From NCBI RefSeq assembly GCF_012927165.1, contig NZ_JABBGA010000001.1:496001-560000 (forward strand): DNA of 64,000 nucleotides, given 5' to 3'. Shown in pieces: positions 9,016 through 18,676 of the stretch (position 1 is the stretch's first letter; each line of letters opens with the position of its first letter). The position numbers and the translations under genes were made by a program. The notes beneath the pieces are model-generated. The model had not been told where the DNA came from, did not search any database, and worked only from the letters and a program-made list of their open reading frames with translations. Source of the DNA: Zoogloea dura (GTDB taxonomy: Bacteria > Pseudomonadota > Gammaproteobacteria > Burkholderiales > Rhodocyclaceae).

Positions 9016-9150
9016 GGGTAGATCCTTCCTAGACGGTGGTTACGTGACAGTGTTTGCTGACTGGAGCGACCGGCCGTTTCGGGCCCGGAGCGCCTCTCCC
9101 GAATGGACTGGCACCTTGTTGTTGAATCGGTGGCGCCAAGTCTTATATAT

Positions 9151-9156
9151 ATTATA
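9151..9156 (-). promoter_or_regulatory. Possible -10 element of the acnB promoter
   Basis: The minus strand reads TATAAT here, within an AT-rich run (about 9140-9165) that stands out in the 205-bp gap upstream of acnB. No convincing -35 hexamer is spaced 16-18 bp away, so this is a weak call. The leader to the ATG at 9015 would be about 130 nt, long enough for post-transcriptional control. Confidence 0.35.
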
Positions 9157-9220
9157 TTTTATTTCTGCTCCGATTGTGCGGGCGCACAAAAATCCTGCAA
9201 ACCGGAGCTTGCCTGCCGGC

Positions 9221-9610
9221 TCAGGACTGGAGATAGTCGGCCAGTACGCTTTCGACGGCCTTGAGATTGATCGGCTTGATCAGCAGGTCGTCGAAGCCCG
9301 CCTCGACCAGGCTCTGCTTCTCTTCCGGCAGTGCATGGGCAGTATAGGCGATGACGCGCAGGCCATTGAATTTGACGTCCGCACGGAGCCTGGCCAGCAC
9401 TTCCTCGCCGGACATGCCGGGCATGCTGATGTCCAGCAGCACGATGTCGAACCGCTCCGCCTCAAGGCGGGCCAGCGCGGCGGGGCCATCCTCGGCCTCC
9501 TCCGAGCTCATGCCCAGGCGGGTCACGAAGGCCACGGCGAGGCGGCGGTTGATGGCATTGTCGTCTACGACGAGTACCCGTTTTCGGGTAGAGGACGGGG
9601 AAGAGCTCAT
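9221..9610 (-). CDS. Single-domain response regulator (CheY-like)
   Basis: The 129-residue protein is a receiver domain with no output domain. Key residues are all present: acid pair D16/D17 in VLVVDDN, phosphoacceptor D60 in IVLLDISMPG, switch T90 in VIAYTAH, and K112 in LLIKPIN. It probably takes a phosphoryl group from the histidine kinase encoded immediately upstream (14-bp gap, same strand). With no DNA-binding part it must signal by protein contact. The Ser-rich N-terminal 8 residues are outside the fold. Confidence 0.9.
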   Translation of the reverse strand: MSSSPSSTRKRVLVVDDNAINRRLAVAFVTRLGMSSEEAEDGPAALARLEAERFDIVLLDISMPGMSGEEVLARLRADVKFNGLRVIAYTAHALPEEKQSLVEAGFDDLLIKPINLKAVESVLADYLQS

Positions 9611-9624
9611 GGATCGCTGGCCTG

Positions 9625-12171
9625 TCAGGACACCTGTTCGACAACAGGCAGGTAAAGGATGAAGGACGACCCCTCTCCGGGCCGCGACTGGACCACCAGG
9701 TCGCCGGAAAGGAGATGGGCAAGCTCACGGGCAAGGGCCAGGCCCAAGCCGGTGCCACCTTGGTCTCGGGTCACAAACTGGTCCAATTGCCGGAATTTCT
9801 CGAATATCTGTTCCAGTGCATCGGGGGGAATACCCCGGCCGGTATCCGAGACCACGAAGGCGAGCCGATTGCCTTCGCGGCGGATACTCAAGCTTATCTG
9901 CCCATTGTCAGTGAACTTGATCGCATTGTTCAAGAGATTATTGAGAATCTGCCTTACCCGCTGGGCGTCAGTGACGATCTCGGCCGGCACGTCGTCGGCA
10001 ATCTCCAGCTCAACGGCAAGCCCCTTGACCTGGGCGTGGACCTTGTGATTGTTCACCAGCTCGGATGCGAGGGTGACCACCTCCTGGGGCAGCAGCTTGA
10101 GCTCGATGCGGCCAGCCTCGATCTTTGCCAGGTCCAGCAGGTCATTGACGATGTCGAGCAGGTGCTCGCCGGAGCTGTGGATGGTGGCGGCAAACTCCTG
10201 CTGGGCGGGGTCCGTCAGCTCCAGCTGGAGCAGCTCGGAATAGCCCAGAATGCCATTGAGCGGCGTACGCAGCTCGTGGGACATGTTGGCCAGAAAATCG
10301 GACTTGAGCTTGTTGGCCTCCTCGGCGCGGGCCCTGGCTTCCTCGGAGCGCTTGAACGAGAGCTGGACTTCGTCGGCCATGCTGTTGAACGAACGGGCCA
10401 GTTGCCCCATTTCGTCATCCGAGCGGACATCCAGGCGGTGCGCCAGATCGCCTTCCTGGAAGCGCCCAAGCCCGTGGATCATGCCGGTGATGCGGCGGGT
10501 GATGAACTGGGCCATCCAGATCGCCACCACGATGACCAAGGCGATCATCAACACCGTTGACAGCGCCAGGGCGCCGGCGGTCTGGGTCAGATTCGATTCG
10601 ATCGACGCCAGCAGGCCCTGGCGCTGAGCCTGGAAGGACTTGTCGCGCTCGGCGATGGTCAGGCCGATGCGCTTGGCGGACTCGGTCGCTGCCCGGTGGA
10701 AATCATCCACGTTGGCGCCGATGGTGACAAAGCCAAAGCCCCGCTGCGATGTTCCATACTGGCCGGTGTAGTAGGGAATGGCCGCCGCCGTGGTGAGCTT
10801 CCAGAGACCTGAAAAGAAGATCACGAAGGAGCCGGAGCCGCCTTTCTCGGTCAGCTGGTTCCAGCCCGCACACTGAGGGGAAAAGTTCAGATAGCGGCAG
10901 TCCAGCCCCACCGTTCCGGCCTTGACCAAGGCCACGGCCGGCTTCTTCTTGAGGGACTGATCATCAAACGCCTTCACGTCGGCCAGGAACTCCCGGGACG
11001 ACTTGCCGGAGGCCTGCCAGGCCTCGTAGAGCGCCTGGTCGAGCCACGGCACCACCGGGTCACCGGTGGCCGGATCATAGCCTGGGATGAAATAGTCGCG
11101 GGGATGGGAGATCGCGCGGCTGCGGTGATCCCACATGAAGGCGTAGTTGCCGACGATGGCATCGTTGATCGGCGTGTAGCGGCTGTCGGTGGGGCTGATC
11201 CGGTCGGTGAACTGGCGGATGTGATCGTGATCCAGTGCCAGGGTCACATAGCCTGCGACCTTGCCCCCTCGCAGCACTGGCGTAGCCCAGCGCACGATGG
11301 CCCGGAACGGCTTGCCGACCGGGTTCTCGGTGCCGGCATAGGCCGACTCTTCCGGCTTGAACTCGACCCCGGCCTTCTGGGCGCTCGCCGGCAGATAGGG
11401 GCCGATCACCTTACTTCCGACGTAGGCGCCGATCACCTCGGAGACATAGATCCCCCCGGGTTTGAGTTTCTGCAGCTCGGGCCAGTAGCGCTCCGCCTTG
11501 AGAAAGGTCTCCGCCGGCTTGCTCACGTCACGCAGCTGACTCGAGGTGAGATCGCTGGTGGTGACCTTGATCTTCTCCCGGCCCTGCAGGTCGATGAAAC
11601 TCATCTCAACGAACAGCGGGCGCTTCTCCGCATGGCCGATGAACTCCGGCGGGCGGGCACTGAAGGCCTTCGCATTGTCCGGCAGCGCCTGGGCGGGATC
11701 GGCGGCCAGGGCCTCGTCCCAGCTTTCTGGTGCGGCAGGCTGCCAGCGCTTCTGGTCCTCGGACAATTGCCAGTGCCCGTGCTTGTAGATGTTGCGCCTG
11801 CGGAACTGCAGGAAGCTCCGGTAGGCCGCTTCAGCGGGCTCCACCTGGGCTGCCTGCTGGATGTCAGCGTCCCGGTCATACAGGAAGGCGGCAACGGCGC
11901 GAGCGGTGTCGGTGGTCAGACGTTCGATGTCTTCCCGGGCACGGTCGTCGAGCGCCTTGATCGCATCGCCCGTCGCCTCGTCACCTACCTCCTTGATCGT
12001 GGCCAGCATGGACTCCGCCATCGCCCCGGCCTGGCTGCTGACCGTACTGCCCAGCTTCTGCGCCATGCTCCAGGCCAGCACCGCAAGCAACAGCAGGGGC
12101 ACGACCTTGATGACGACGAAGATGGCGATCAGCTTGCCCCGGATTCCGCCCAACCAGCTCTTTGGTCCCAT
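9625..12171 (-). CDS. Membrane sensor histidine kinase with large periplasmic sensor, HAMP and HisKA
   Basis: This is a hybrid-less sensor kinase of about 848 residues. A membrane helix near the N terminus (LIAIFVVIKVVPLLLLAVLA) is followed by roughly 480 residues of periplasmic, Cache-like sensor, a second helix (LMIALVIVVAIWMAQF), a HAMP linker, a short coiled coil, the HisKA H-box (NMSHELRTPLNGILGY), and HATPase motifs: N-box NNLLNNAIKFTDNG, G1 DTGRGIPP, G2 GGTGLGLALA. I place the start at the ATG at 12171 because GAGGA lies 7 nt upstream and the first helix follows directly; an in-frame ATG at 12222 has no ribosome site. It pairs with the single-domain regulator 14 bp downstream. The stimulus is not evident. 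Confidence 0.88.
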   Translation of the reverse strand: MGPKSWLGGIRGKLIAIFVVIKVVPLLLLAVLAWSMAQKLGSTVSSQAGAMAESMLATIKEVGDEATGDAIKALDDRAREDIERLTTDTARAVAAFLYDRDADIQQAAQVEPAEAAYRSFLQFRRRNIYKHGHWQLSEDQKRWQPAAPESWDEALAADPAQALPDNAKAFSARPPEFIGHAEKRPLFVEMSFIDLQGREKIKVTTSDLTSSQLRDVSKPAETFLKAERYWPELQKLKPGGIYVSEVIGAYVGSKVIGPYLPASAQKAGVEFKPEESAYAGTENPVGKPFRAIVRWATPVLRGGKVAGYVTLALDHDHIRQFTDRISPTDSRYTPINDAIVGNYAFMWDHRSRAISHPRDYFIPGYDPATGDPVVPWLDQALYEAWQASGKSSREFLADVKAFDDQSLKKKPAVALVKAGTVGLDCRYLNFSPQCAGWNQLTEKGGSGSFVIFFSGLWKLTTAAAIPYYTGQYGTSQRGFGFVTIGANVDDFHRAATESAKRIGLTIAERDKSFQAQRQGLLASIESNLTQTAGALALSTVLMIALVIVVAIWMAQFITRRITGMIHGLGRFQEGDLAHRLDVRSDDEMGQLARSFNSMADEVQLSFKRSEEARARAEEANKLKSDFLANMSHELRTPLNGILGYSELLQLELTDPAQQEFAATIHSSGEHLLDIVNDLLDLAKIEAGRIELKLLPQEVVTLASELVNNHKVHAQVKGLAVELEIADDVPAEIVTDAQRVRQILNNLLNNAIKFTDNGQISLSIRREGNRLAFVVSDTGRGIPPDALEQIFEKFRQLDQFVTRDQGGTGLGLALARELAHLLSGDLVVQSRPGEGSSFILYLPVVEQVS

Positions 12172-12374
12172 TGCTCTGTCCTCGGTCGGTCCCTCCTGCG
12201 GGGTGCCGATAATTGTGCGCATCGAACAGACCGCCCCGCTAACATTCGGGCCGATCAGCGCTTGTGTATCGGCCGGGCCCGGAAAATCTCAAGGGTTGAA
12301 GCACAAGCATGTCTTGATCGGCAGGCCGCCGCCGATCCAGAATGACGCTCCCTTACTGGACCACGCCCTGCGCA

Positions 12375-12761
12375 ATGCCATCTCCATGCCCCTGCGGCGC
12401 CCCCGCAGAATACGCCCGCTGCTGCGGCCGCTACCTGGACGAGGGCCTTCCGCCCCCCGACGCCGAGGCCTTGATGCGCTCCCGCTATACCGCCTACACA
12501 CTGGGCCGGGACGACTACCTGCTGGTCACCTGGCAGGCAGCGCACCGCCCTGCCGCCCAGGATCTGGGCCAGGACCCGCCGGTCAAATGGCTTGGGCTGC
12601 AGGTGAAGGCATTCCGGCCGATCGACGCGGATCACGCCTGCGTCGAGTTCGTGGCCCGCTACAAGATTGGCGGTAAAGCCCACCGCCTGCATGAAACCAG
12701 CCGCTTCGTCCGCGAGGACGGGCGCTGGCTATACACGGATGGCGACATCCACTCCAACTGA
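12375..12761 (+). CDS. YchJ/UPF0225-family protein with SEC-C-like Cys cluster
   Basis: The product is a 128-residue protein of the UPF0225 family. The N terminus has the metal-binding cluster CPCGAPAEYARCC, as in SEC-C motifs, followed by the conserved MRSRYTAYTLGRDDYLL and WLGLQV segments and the C-terminal RFVREDGRWLYTDG. Its function is not established. I chose the ATG at 12375 because family members begin a few residues before CPCG; an in-frame ATG at 12342 would add 11 residues. Neither has a good ribosome site. It is followed 24 bp later by the GST gene on the same strand. Confidence 0.8.
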   Translation: MPSPCPCGAPAEYARCCGRYLDEGLPPPDAEALMRSRYTAYTLGRDDYLLVTWQAAHRPAAQDLGQDPPVKWLGLQVKAFRPIDADHACVEFVARYKIGGKAHRLHETSRFVREDGRWLYTDGDIHSN

Positions 12762-12785
12762 AGAAGAACGACAGGAAGACACAGC

Positions 12786-13397
12786 ATGAAGCTCTACTAT
12801 TCGCCCGGCGCCTGCTCCCTCTCCCCCCACATCGTGCTGCGGGAGGCCGGCTTCGACTTTTCCATCGAGCGGGTCAACCTGCGCGATCGGCAGACCGAGT
12901 CGGGGCAGGACTTCGCCGAGATCAACCCGAAGGGCTACGTACCGGCGCTGGTGCTGGACAACGGCGAGCTACTCACCGAAGGCCCGGCAATCGTCCAGTA
13001 CCTGGCCGACCAGGCTCCGGAAAAGGGGCTGCTGCCCCCCGTCGGCACGCTGGAGCGGGCCCGCGTGCAGGAATGGCTGACCTTCATCGGCACCGAACTG
13101 CACAAGAGCTTCAGCCCGCTGTTCAACCCCGCCGCCACTCCGGAGATGCAGGAAGCCGCCCGCGCCATGCTCGCCCGCCGGCTGCCGGTGGCCGCCGCAG
13201 CCGTGGCAAGCCGCCCCTACCTCGTGGGCGAAGGCTTCACGGTGGCGGATGCCTACCTGTTCGTGGTGCTGGGCTGGGCCCCGATGGTAAAGGTGGATCT
13301 TGCGGCCTGGCCCAGCCTGGCTGAATTCTCGGCCCGCATCGCCGCCCGCCCGAGCGTTCAGGCGGCGCTGGAGGCCGAAGGCCTGAAGAAGGGCTGA
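12786..13397 (+). CDS. gstA: Glutathione S-transferase
   Basis: The 203-residue cytosolic GST conjugates glutathione to electrophiles. The N-terminal thioredoxin-like half starts MKLYYSPGACSLSPHI, with the beta-class Cys10/Ser region, and the glutathione-binding NPKGYVPAL...TEGPAIVQYL. The helical C-terminal half has the conserved VADAYLFVVLGWA. Length and motifs match the proteobacterial GstA type. The ribosome site is AGGAAG upstream of the ATG. It is probably co-transcribed with the YchJ-like gene. Confidence 0.9.
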   Translation: MKLYYSPGACSLSPHIVLREAGFDFSIERVNLRDRQTESGQDFAEINPKGYVPALVLDNGELLTEGPAIVQYLADQAPEKGLLPPVGTLERARVQEWLTFIGTELHKSFSPLFNPAATPEMQEAARAMLARRLPVAAAAVASRPYLVGEGFTVADAYLFVVLGWAPMVKVDLAAWPSLAEFSARIAARPSVQAALEAEGLKKG

Positions 13398-13412
13398 ACG
13401 CCCGGTTCCCGC

Positions 13413-13631
13413 TCAGCCCTGGGGGATGAGTTCGATCGTCTCTCCGGCGAAATCGACCCGTTGCCCGGGGCGCAGCTTGGCCCGCTTGCGATTCTCGATC
13501 TCCCCGTCCACCTGCACATCGCCATCGGCAACCCGCTGCTTGGCCTCGCCGCCGGAACCGCACAGGCCCACGGCCTTGAGGAGCTGGTCGAGCTGGATGA
13601 ATTCACCTTCAACGGGAAAACGGATGGTCAT
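13413..13631 (-). CDS. S4-domain RNA-binding protein (YbcJ-like)
   Basis: The 72-residue protein consists almost entirely of one S4 domain: IQLDQLLKAVGLCGSGGEAK, then VADGDVQVDGE and the basic segment NRKRAKLRPGQRVDF. The family binds structured RNA, probably ribosomal. The start at 13631 has GGAG 7 nt upstream; longer in-frame upstream sequence has no homology-like content and is rejected. It is convergent with the GST gene (15-bp gap) and lies downstream of kbp. Confidence 0.85.
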   Translation of the reverse strand: MTIRFPVEGEFIQLDQLLKAVGLCGSGGEAKQRVADGDVQVDGEIENRKRAKLRPGQRVDFAGETIELIPQG

Positions 13632-13670
13632 GGGGCGGCTCCGATGGATGAAGTAATACTGAAAGAATCG

Positions 13671-13700
13671 GCGGATTGTGTCAGAGCCGGCACAATCCGC
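13671..13700 (-). terminator. Hairpin between kbp and the S4 gene
   Basis: GCGGATTGTG (13671-13680) pairs perfectly with CACAATCCGC (13691-13700) across a 10-nt loop. It follows kbp on the minus strand. A T-rich but interrupted tail (CGATTCTTTC) follows. It is likely a terminator or an mRNA-end stabiliser. Confidence 0.5.
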
Positions 13701-13735
13701 CAATCCTGTTCCGGCAGACGCCGGATCAGGCAGGA

Positions 13736-14239
13736 TCAAGCAGGAATGCGCAGAGTCTGCCCCGGATAGATCTTGTCCGGATTGCCCAGCATCGGCTTGT
13801 TGGCCTCGAAGATCTTCATGTAGGCATTTGCATTGCCATAGTAGGTCTTGGCAATGGCCGACAGGGTGTCGCCACGTACCACGGTATGGAAGCGGGCTTC
13901 CGGCTCCGGGTTGAGCACCTGGAGGCCGTCATTCACATGCTCCACGCCATCCACGTTGCCGCAGCACAGCAGGATCTTCTCCCGGGTGGCCTGATCCGCC
14001 ACCGTGCCGCTCACCGACACCGCGCTGTTGGCGCCATCGAAGGCAATGGCCAGGGCGCTCGTGTCGAAGCCCTGGGCAGCCACGTAGGCCGTGATCGAAG
14101 CCGCTGCCTTGGTGTTCAATTCGGCCAGCTTGTCGACCGCTGCCGCATCACCACCCGACGCCGAGGCCTGAGCCTGCTCCACGTCCTTGCGGCCGAAGAG
14201 CTTTTCGCCGGCATCCCGTACAAAACTAAGCAGACCCAT
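13736..14239 (-). CDS. kbp: BON + LysM protein, Kbp (YgaU)-like
   Basis: The 167-residue protein resembles E. coli Kbp/YgaU, a cytoplasmic potassium-binding protein. It begins MGLLSFVRDAGEKLFG as in the family. A BON domain follows (VSGTVADQATREKILLCCGN, VEHVNDGLQV), then a C-terminal LysM domain (FHTVVRGDTLSAIAK, YGNANAYMKIFEANKPML, IYPGQTLRIP). An extra Ala/Ser-rich segment after the amphipathic N terminus makes it slightly longer than YgaU (149). Start chosen at 14239: GGAGT 5 nt upstream and family agreement. No signal peptide is seen. Confidence 0.9.
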   Translation of the reverse strand: MGLLSFVRDAGEKLFGRKDVEQAQASASGGDAAAVDKLAELNTKAAASITAYVAAQGFDTSALAIAFDGANSAVSVSGTVADQATREKILLCCGNVDGVEHVNDGLQVLNPEPEARFHTVVRGDTLSAIAKTYYGNANAYMKIFEANKPMLGNPDKIYPGQTLRIPA

Positions 14240-14349
14240 GAAACACTCCTTGCACAAATGAGGGAGCGCCCAGCCTAAGCCCGTCAGGCTGACAATGACA
14301 TCACGGTTTTGTGTCGGCATGTCACAGCGCCGCCCGGAGCGGCACTATG

Positions 14350-14682
14350 TCACGCACCCAGAGGCGCCAGGCCGTGGCGCCGGCGAGCCCGCGCGCAGCC
14401 TTCGTCACCGATCCCCAATGCCGCGTACGGCGCGAAATCCCGGCACGGCCCCGGACGGTTCGCGTAGATGCTGCAATGCGCCTGGTGGCCGACCTCTCCC
14501 ACCAGGGCGATGCAGCGCGGCGGGCCGTCGTCGGTGCCGCGCATGCGCATCAGGCTCGCCGTGACCGGCACCGTCAGGGCGACCGGCACGCAGCCACCAG
14601 GCTGCGAATCCAGGTCGGAGACATGGAAGTCGACCCGGAAGCTCGCGCAGCAGGCGCCGCAACTGAGGCAGGGGTCAGCCAT
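14350..14682 (-). CDS. YkgJ-family cysteine-cluster protein (putative zinc/iron chelatase)
   Basis: The 110-residue protein has the Cys pattern of the YkgJ/UPF0153 family: CLSCGACCASFRVDF at the N terminus, then HCSIYANRPGPCRDF, and a late Cys (GDEGCARAR). The cluster probably binds a metal; the family's role is not settled. It begins 3 bp after the end of the UPF0149 gene and is likely co-transcribed with it. Confidence 0.85.
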   Translation of the reverse strand: MADPCLSCGACCASFRVDFHVSDLDSQPGGCVPVALTVPVTASLMRMRGTDDGPPRCIALVGEVGHQAHCSIYANRPGPCRDFAPYAALGIGDEGCARARRRHGLAPLGA

Positions 14683-14685
14683 GGA

Positions 14686-15401
<716 letters not shown>

Positions 15402-15405
<4 letters not shown>

Positions 15406-16097
15406 GACGGGTTTTCCTCCAGTTCTGGTTGGGGATCGAGCTCCACCACACACCGGTAAAGGGTCTGGCCGGAATCCCGGTACTTGCGTTCAAAGGGTGT
15501 CAGGGGCGACGGTGCCTCGAAAGATTCCCAGGGCACCGGCCGGCCGATCAACAGCCCCAGCGCCTCGGTGAATTCTTCCACGTAGATGTTCCAGTTGCTG
15601 CGGCATTCCAGGCGGCCTCCCAGGCGTGGCACGAAGGGGAAGACCGGGTGCGCGTGCCAGCGCCGGCTCAGGTGGCCGATCTTGGGCCAGGGGTTGGGAT
15701 ACAGGATGTAATGGCGGGCCAGGCGGATGCCGGCCTCGGCCATCAGGCGCCAGTAATCAACCAGGTCGGCCCGCACGAAGACCATGTTCTTCGGCAGCAA
15801 GGCATCGGGATAAGGCTTCTTGCGGCTGAGGCGGTCTTCCGATTGGTCGACGCCGATCACCCAGTGGTCGGGAAAGGCCCGGGCCAATTGGATGGTGCTG
15901 TGCCCGACCCCGCAACCGGCGTCGAGGATCAGCGGAGCGTGGCCATCCCAGCCGGCCAGGCTGTCGGCGAACGCGGCCTTGTTGTAATCGAGGAAGGGTT
16001 TGCGGAAGTCGGACCCAGCATGTTTGGCGACACGCTCGAGGAGGTGCTCGTGCACACCCGGCTGGGCGCTTTCGGGAATTCGGGAGTTGGCGTACAT
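15402..16097 (-). CDS. TrmB-family SAM-dependent methyltransferase
   Basis: The 231-residue protein has a class I methyltransferase fold: motif I is ILDAGCGVGHSTIQLA and motif II region is VIGVDQSEDRL. YPNPWPKIGHLSRRW matches the TrmB signature (PDPWPKxRHxKRR) in altered form. TrmB makes m7G46 in tRNA; the changed signature suggests a paralogue whose substrate could differ. It is preceded by dusC (9-bp gap), another tRNA-modification gene, which supports an RNA substrate. Confidence 0.8.
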
Positions 16098-16106
16098 GGG
16101 CGGATT

Positions 16107-17081
16107 CTACGCGGCGGCCTGCTGCAGCGGGACACCATGGAGGCGCAGGAGCTGAGCCACCGCCAGCGGATCGCGCTCGCCGCGGACCAGGGTATACAGG
16201 GTTTCCGCCTGGGGGAAATTGCGACGCAGCAGGTTGAGCCACTGCTTGAGCCGCCCCGGGGCATGGCGCGCCTCCACCTTGGCCAGCACGCGCAGCCAGA
16301 ACTCTCCCAGCAAGGGGAGCAGTTCGGTCCATTCGGCAGCGCGGTCGGGCGCTGCCCGCGCGCCCAGGCGGATCCGCCGCGCCAGGAAGGGGTCGGCCAC
16401 TGCGCCGCGGCCCAGCATCACGTCCGTGGCGCCGCTCACCGAGCGGCAGCGCCGCCAGTCGTCCTCGCACCACACCTCGCCATTGGCCACCACCGGCACG
16501 CCGACCACGTCGGCGATGCGCCCGACCCACTCCCAGTGGGCCGGCGGGCGATAGCCGTCGGCCTTGGTCCGGGCATGCACCACCAGGCCATCGACACCGC
16601 CTTCAGCCAGGGCCCGGCCGCAATCGAGGGCCTTGCCAGTGTCCTCCACGCCCAGGCGCATCTTGGCCGTGAAGGGAATGTGCGGCGGTACCGCGGCCCG
16701 TACCGCCCGGGCGATGGCATGCAGTAATTCAGGTTCGTCGAGCAGGGCCGCCCCGCCCCGGTGCCGATTGACCGTTGGCGCCGGACAGCCGAAGTTGAGA
16801 TCGATGCCCGGCGGATCCAGGCCCACCAGCTGGGCGGCGTTGTCGGCCATGCAGGGCGGATCCGAACCCAGCAGTTGGACCCGCACCAGCGTGCCGGACG
16901 AGGTGGCACCACCGTTCTTCAGCTCCGGCGACATGCGCGTGAAGGAACGCTTCGGCAAGACCGAACCGGACACCCGTGCAAACTCCGTCACCGCGTAGTC
17001 GTAGCCCGGCACGCGCGTGAGCACCTCGCGCAGAACATCGTCGGCGAGACCTTCAAGGGGAGCGAGAAGCAACCGGGACAT
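16107..17081 (-). CDS. dusC: tRNA-dihydrouridine(16) synthase DusC
   Basis: The 324-residue flavoenzyme reduces uridine 16 in tRNA D-loops. MSRLLLAPLEGLADDVLRE is the FMN-barrel start; the catalytic Cys is in LNFGCPAPTVNRHRGGAAL; later come FTAKMRLG, VHARTKADGYR and VVANGEVW. These motifs and the C-terminal helical region fit the DusC subgroup. The long upstream extension of the frame to 17681 lies antisense to the TAXI gene and is rejected; the start at 17081 matches family length, though no strong ribosome site is seen. Confidence 0.9.
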   Translation of the reverse strand: MSRLLLAPLEGLADDVLREVLTRVPGYDYAVTEFARVSGSVLPKRSFTRMSPELKNGGATSSGTLVRVQLLGSDPPCMADNAAQLVGLDPPGIDLNFGCPAPTVNRHRGGAALLDEPELLHAIARAVRAAVPPHIPFTAKMRLGVEDTGKALDCGRALAEGGVDGLVVHARTKADGYRPPAHWEWVGRIADVVGVPVVANGEVWCEDDWRRCRSVSGATDVMLGRGAVADPFLARRIRLGARAAPDRAAEWTELLPLLGEFWLRVLAKVEARHAPGRLKQWLNLLRRNFPQAETLYTLVRGERDPLAVAQLLRLHGVPLQQAAA

Positions 17082-17258
17082 GGCGCAGCGACAGAGGAAA
17101 GCGATACCGGAAAAGGCGGGCGGCACCACAATTCGGGTGCGCGGGCCGGGGCCGCAATGTACCGGAGTTTCGCGCCGCAACATAGGGCTTTGCGGCGCAC
17201 CCGGATGCCGTGCAGGAGTAAGATGCGCGACCGTCCCCAATAGCCGGAACATCGCGCC

Positions 17259-18599
17259 ATGCAACGCCTGATCCGCCCGAAGGGCGACTCGCCGGGTCGC
17301 CGCGACCTGCTGGTCCTCGCCCTGCCCGCCCTGCTGCTGGTGGTGGCCGCATTTGTGCTGGCCTGGCAGTTCGTGCGGCCGGCACCGCCCAGCCGCATCG
17401 TCATCACCACCGGCGCGGCCGGCGGCGCATATGACTACTTCGGCCAGCGCTACCGGGAAAAGCTCGCCCAGGAGGGCATCGAGGTCGAGCTGCGGCCGTC
17501 CTCCGGCGCGGTTGAAAACCTGCTCCGCCTGAAGACCGACGACGAGGTCAATGTAGGCTTCATCCAGGGCGGCATCGCCAACGAGCCGGAGTCGGAAGAC
17601 CTGGCCACCCTGGGCTCCATGTATCTCGAGCCGGTGTGGGTATTCCACCGGGGCAAGGAGGATCTCGACAAGGTCGTGCAACTACGCGGCAAGCGCATTG
17701 CCATCGGCGTCCATGGCAGTGGGGGCCAGTTGTTCGCACTGCAGATGCTGGCCGCCAACGGTTTCAGGACGGACGATCCCGGGCTGGTGCCGCTCGGTGG
17801 CATGGACGCGGTCGAGGCCCTGCGCAAGGGCGAGGTGGATGCCTTCTTTGTGGTCGGCGCCCCGCAGGCTCCGGTGGTCGATGCCCTGCTGCACAGCGAG
17901 GGCATCCAGTTGCTCAACTTTGCCCAGGCGGAAGGTTACGGGCGCCATTTTCCCCACCTCGTCAAAGTCACCCTGCCCCGCGGGGCCATCGACATCCAGG
18001 CCGACCGGCCCCCGCGGGATATCCAGCTGGTGGCAGCCACCGCCAACCTGGTGGTGAAAGCCGACATCCATCCGGCCATCGTGACCCTGCTGCTCCGGCA
18101 TGCCCGCGAGATTCACGGCGTGCCCGGGCTGCTCAACGGCCCCGGCGCCTTTCCCAGCCCGCAGGATCACTCCCTGCCGCTGCACCCTTCTGCCCGCCGT
18201 TTCTACGAGAGCGGCCCGCCCCTGCTGCAGCGCTATCTGCCGTTCTGGCTGGCCGTGCTGATCGATCGGCTGTTCGTGATGCTGCTGCCCCTGATCGCCG
18301 TGGTGATCCCCCTGACCAAGGTGCTGCCGGCCCTTTACAACTGGCGCATGCGCTCACGGGTGTATCGCTGGTACGGCGAACTCAAGTTTCTCGAGGCGGA
18401 GATCGACCGCAATCCCGTAGCCCGTCAGGACCTGACCGCCATCGAGGGCTTCATCGACCGCCTGGACCGCATCGAGCAGCGGGCAAGCCACCGCAAGCTG
18501 CCACTGGCATTCTCCAACGAGCTCTACACCCTGCGCGAACATATTGCCCTGGTGCGCCACCGTCTGAGGTCACTTGCGGAAACCGCCACAGGTGGCTGA
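17259..18599 (+). CDS. Membrane-anchored TAXI-family TRAP solute-binding protein
   Basis: The 446-residue protein is a TAXI-type solute receptor. An N-terminal membrane helix (LLVLALPALLLVVAAFVLAW) acts as an uncleaved anchor. The binding domain has the family pattern ITTGAAGGAYDYFG, VGFIQGGIAN, GKRIAIGVHGSGG and GEVDAFFVVGAP. Unlike secreted TAXI proteins, it adds C-terminal hydrophobic segments (LFVMLLPLIAVVIPLTKVLP) and an amphipathic tail, as in a subset found in beta- and gammaproteobacteria. No TRAP membrane subunit is encoded nearby, so it may serve a distant transporter or a sensory role. Confidence 0.85.
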   Translation: MQRLIRPKGDSPGRRDLLVLALPALLLVVAAFVLAWQFVRPAPPSRIVITTGAAGGAYDYFGQRYREKLAQEGIEVELRPSSGAVENLLRLKTDDEVNVGFIQGGIANEPESEDLATLGSMYLEPVWVFHRGKEDLDKVVQLRGKRIAIGVHGSGGQLFALQMLAANGFRTDDPGLVPLGGMDAVEALRKGEVDAFFVVGAPQAPVVDALLHSEGIQLLNFAQAEGYGRHFPHLVKVTLPRGAIDIQADRPPRDIQLVAATANLVVKADIHPAIVTLLLRHAREIHGVPGLLNGPGAFPSPQDHSLPLHPSARRFYESGPPLLQRYLPFWLAVLIDRLFVMLLPLIAVVIPLTKVLPALYNWRMRSRVYRWYGELKFLEAEIDRNPVARQDLTAIEGFIDRLDRIEQRASHRKLPLAFSNELYTLREHIALVRHRLRSLAETATGG

Positions 18600-18676
18600 A
18601 AGTCAAACCACTACACTCAACAACATGGCCGGGTCGCCCTGACACCGGTCCCCGAGACCCGCACAAGAGCTCCATC

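Noticed and set aside
16107-17681. 524-residue fused form of DusC
   Set aside because: The first ~200 codons lie antisense to the TAXI gene and intergenic DNA; the DusC fold begins at the ATG at 17081.
18600-18676. Purine riboswitch upstream of xpt
   Set aside because: The gap is only 77 bp and lacks the three-way junction core; such riboswitches are mainly known from Firmicutes.
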